A stretch of 6,448 nt of DNA from Micrococcales bacterium (GTDB taxonomy: Bacteria > Actinomycetota > Actinomycetes > Actinomycetales > Dermatophilaceae): the NCBI GenBank assembly GCA_003132125.1, contig PKWT01000344.1, positions 1 through 6,448 on the forward strand. Direction: 5' to 3'. A program made the position numbers and the translations under genes. Below, piece after piece: positions 5,160 through 6,448 of the stretch; the first letter of the stretch is position 1; each line of letters starts with the position of its first letter. Below the pieces are notes generated by a model, which did no database searches, was not told the DNA's origin, and saw only the letters and a list, made by a program, of their open reading frames with translations.

Positions 5160-6026
5160 TCAGGAGATCTGGCTGAGGCGCTCCAACTCATCGGCGCTGA
5201 GGTCGAGCTCGACGGACCGGGCCGAGTCCAGGACGGTCTCTGGGCGTGATGATCCCGGAATCGGGATGACCACAGGCGCCGCCGCGAGCATCCACGCCAG
5301 GGTGACCTGCTGGGGGCTGACCCCGTGCGCGTCGGCGATCTCCTGGAACGCTGCAAACCTCGAGCCTAGGTCGGCCGCCCGGGAACTCCCTCCGAGGGGA
5401 GACCAGGGAAGAAACGCGATCCCCAGCTCCTGGCAAAGGCGCAGTTCGGGTTCGGAACTGCGGTAAGCCGGGGAGTACTGGTTCTGAACGCTCGCGAGGC
5501 GGCCGCCCAGGACATCTTGAGCGGTACGGATCTGGTCAGGGTTCGCGTTCGAGATCCCCGCCATCCTGATCTTCCCCGCATCCAGCAGGTCGCGGATCGC
5601 GCCCACAGACTCCTCGTACGGAACGCCCGACGCATCGGGACGGTGCAGGTGGTAAAGGCCGATCGCCTCGACCCCCAGACGTGCAAGCGACGCGTCGCAC
5701 GCGGCCCTCAGGTGCTCGGGCGAACTGTCGATAGTCCACGAGCCGTCGCCCGGGCGCAGATGGCCCCCCTTGGTTGCGACCAGGACATTCGTCGTGTCGC
5801 CACCGTAGGAACTGAGCGCCTCGGCGATCAGTGTCTCGTTGTGGCCCACTTCGTCGGCGCCGACGTGGTACGCGTCGGCCGTGTCGATCAAGGTGATCCC
5901 CGCGTCCAGGGCAGCGTGGATCGTCGCGATCGAGCGACTTCGCTCCGGACGGCCCTCGATAGACATGGGCATCCCACCCAACCCGATCGCCGACACCGTC
6001 ATCGTCCCAAGAACACGAGTCTTCAT
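5160..6026 (-). CDS. Aldo/keto reductase
   Basis: A complete 288-residue NAD(P)H-dependent (beta/alpha)8-barrel oxidoreductase of the aldo/keto reductase superfamily. The catalytic tetrad is visible as D48 and Y53 in DTADAYH, K86 in VATKGG, and H128 in LYHLHRPD. The family substrate-binding NQYSP segment starts at 182, the cofactor-binding WSPLGG at 208-213, and the late IPIPGSSRPE (254-263) is the characteristic NADP phosphate-binding region. The GHNETLIAEAL segment is typical of the bacterial AKR group related to pyridoxal and general carbonyl reductases, but the substrate cannot be deduced. Length is normal. ATG at 6026 begins the usual N-terminal strand TRVLGTMTVSAIGLGG, with AGG in GTAGGTTG just upstream as ribosome site. 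It diverges from the MDMPI-like gene across 179 bases containing a strong palindrome, and sits upstream of the HAD gene. Confidence 0.95.
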   Translation of the reverse strand: MKTRVLGTMTVSAIGLGGMPMSIEGRPERSRSIATIHAALDAGITLIDTADAYHVGADEVGHNETLIAEALSSYGGDTTNVLVATKGGHLRPGDGSWTIDSSPEHLRAACDASLARLGVEAIGLYHLHRPDASGVPYEESVGAIRDLLDAGKIRMAGISNANPDQIRTAQDVLGGRLASVQNQYSPAYRSSEPELRLCQELGIAFLPWSPLGGSSRAADLGSRFAAFQEIADAHGVSPQQVTLAWMLAAAPVVIPIPGSSRPETVLDSARSVELDLSADELERLSQIS

Positions 6027-6073
6027 GTCAACAACCTACCCACGTCGGGAGAACGGAAATCACTCACGCCTCC

Positions 6074-6095
6074 CCGCAAGACGATCGTCCTGCGG
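6074..6095. promoter_or_regulatory. Near-perfect 22-bp palindrome, likely operator (shared motif copy 3)
   Basis: The left half CCGCAAGACGA (6074-6084) and right half TCGTCCTGCGG (6085-6095) are inverted copies with a single mismatched position (A6079/C6090). The central GACGATCGTC is a perfect 10-bp palindrome. It ends 48 bases upstream of the reductase start and begins 132 bases before the MDMPI-like start, so a dimeric regulator could control either gene. Its left half contains the motif repeated at 4378-4392 and 5072-5082. The regulator is not encoded in the window. Confidence 0.55.
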
Positions 6096-6100
6096 ACATG

Positions 6101-6120
6101 GATGCGTAGCCCCGATGCGT
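6101..6120 (+). repeat. Short direct repeat GATGCGT in the divergent region
   Basis: GATGCGT occurs at 6101-6107 and 6114-6120, a 13-base period, immediately beside the 22-bp palindrome and before the inverted repeat at 6122-6166. It may add to a compound regulatory site or be chance. Confidence 0.25.
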
Positions 6121-6121
6121 C

Positions 6122-6166
6122 CGGTCATCCCGGTGATGGTCCTACAACCGGTGCCGACGATGACCG
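6122..6166. promoter_or_regulatory. Eight-base inverted repeat upstream of the MDMPI-like gene
   Basis: CGGTCATC (6122-6129) and GATGACCG (6159-6166) are exact inverted copies with 29 bases between them, and a palindromic ACCGGT lies at 6147-6152. The right arm ends 39 bases before the GTG start at 6206. It could be two half-sites for a regulator or a stem in the leader RNA. No clear -35/-10 pair was recognised on either strand here. Confidence 0.3.
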
Positions 6167-6205
6167 CATGTCTGTGAACATCAACCGAGGGATCAGACTG
6201 CACCT

Positions 6206-6448
6206 GTGGACACCGCCCCGCTCCTGACGCAACTGAACGCAGAGGTTGAACAGTTTGGCCAGTTGGTGACCGCAGCCCTGCCTGGTTCTGCAGGCAAGCC
6301 CGTCCCGGCCTGCGAGGGCATGGTGCTTGCGGAACTGGTTCGTCATCTGGGCAGCGTGCACCACCTGGTCACCGACTGGGTGCGTGATGGGCGACGCCCG
6401 AGCGAATGGGTGCAAGCGCCGGAGGTTGGCGAAGACCTGGCCGCATGG
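6206..6448 (+). CDS. MDMPI/DinB-like domain protein, N-terminal part (runs off the window)
   Basis: The frame is open from GTG at 6206 to the window end, giving 81 residues without a stop. VPACEGMVLAELVRHLGSVHHLVTDWVRDG (33-62) matches the N-terminal helical region of the mycothiol-dependent maleylpyruvate isomerase family (MDMPI_N, a DinB-like four-helix bundle), whose usual form is vPxCPGWtvxdLvxHLggvhrw. H47 corresponds to the first metal ligand. The usual CPGW is CEGM here, with the tryptophan replaced. Family members are metal-dependent, often linked to mycothiol chemistry, though most are uncharacterised. GTG is chosen because no other start codon lies close upstream in frame; GAGGGA (6187-6192) is a ribosome site at a rather long 13-base spacing. 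It is divergent from the reductase. The C-terminal half is not in the window, so activity cannot be judged. Confidence 0.8.
   Translation, partial: MDTAPLLTQLNAEVEQFGQLVTAALPGSAGKPVPACEGMVLAELVRHLGSVHHLVTDWVRDGRRPSEWVQAPEVGEDLAAW

Overview
The window is GC-rich throughout and its genes have the codon bias of a high-GC actinobacterium. The best taxonomic clue is at the right edge: a truncated gene whose product has the N-terminal helical domain of the mycothiol-dependent maleylpyruvate isomerase (MDMPI/DinB-like) family, which is expanded in Actinomycetota. No ribosomal, tRNA or other marker gene is present, so genus cannot be given.

Left part (1-4225) looks accessory. Bases 1-417 hold no supportable gene. 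A DUF4062 protein (418-1569, minus) and a two-winged-helix DNA-binding protein with a lysine-rich tail (2097-3236, plus) diverge from a 527-base intergenic region. That region is rich in short repeats and mutually exclusive stem-loops, and it also has a possible promoter with an internal dyad just before the plus-strand gene. A convergent gap of 236 bases carries three successive small hairpins. It is followed by an uncharacterised 250-residue protein (3473-4225, minus). No integrase, transposase, phage structural gene or attachment site is visible, so the mobile or defence reading is inference from gene types.

Right part (4401-6448) looks like ordinary metabolic content. A HAD-superfamily phosphatase (4401-5036, minus) lies 123 bases downstream of an aldo/keto reductase (5160-6026, minus). 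The MDMPI-like gene starts at 6206 on the plus strand, divergent from the reductase. All key catalytic residues of the HAD and AKR proteins are present.

The most striking non-coding signal is an 11-base word, CAAGACGATCG, found in each of the three intergenic regions around the HAD and AKR genes (4378-4388 on the minus strand, 5072-5082 and 6077-6087 on the plus strand). Two copies match over 15 bases. The copy upstream of the reductase is the core of a 22-bp palindrome with one mismatched pair. This suggests a shared operator for a dimeric regulator not encoded in the window, linking the AKR, the HAD phosphatase and possibly the uncharacterised gene. The second candidate for novelty is the folded repeat region at 1751-1934.
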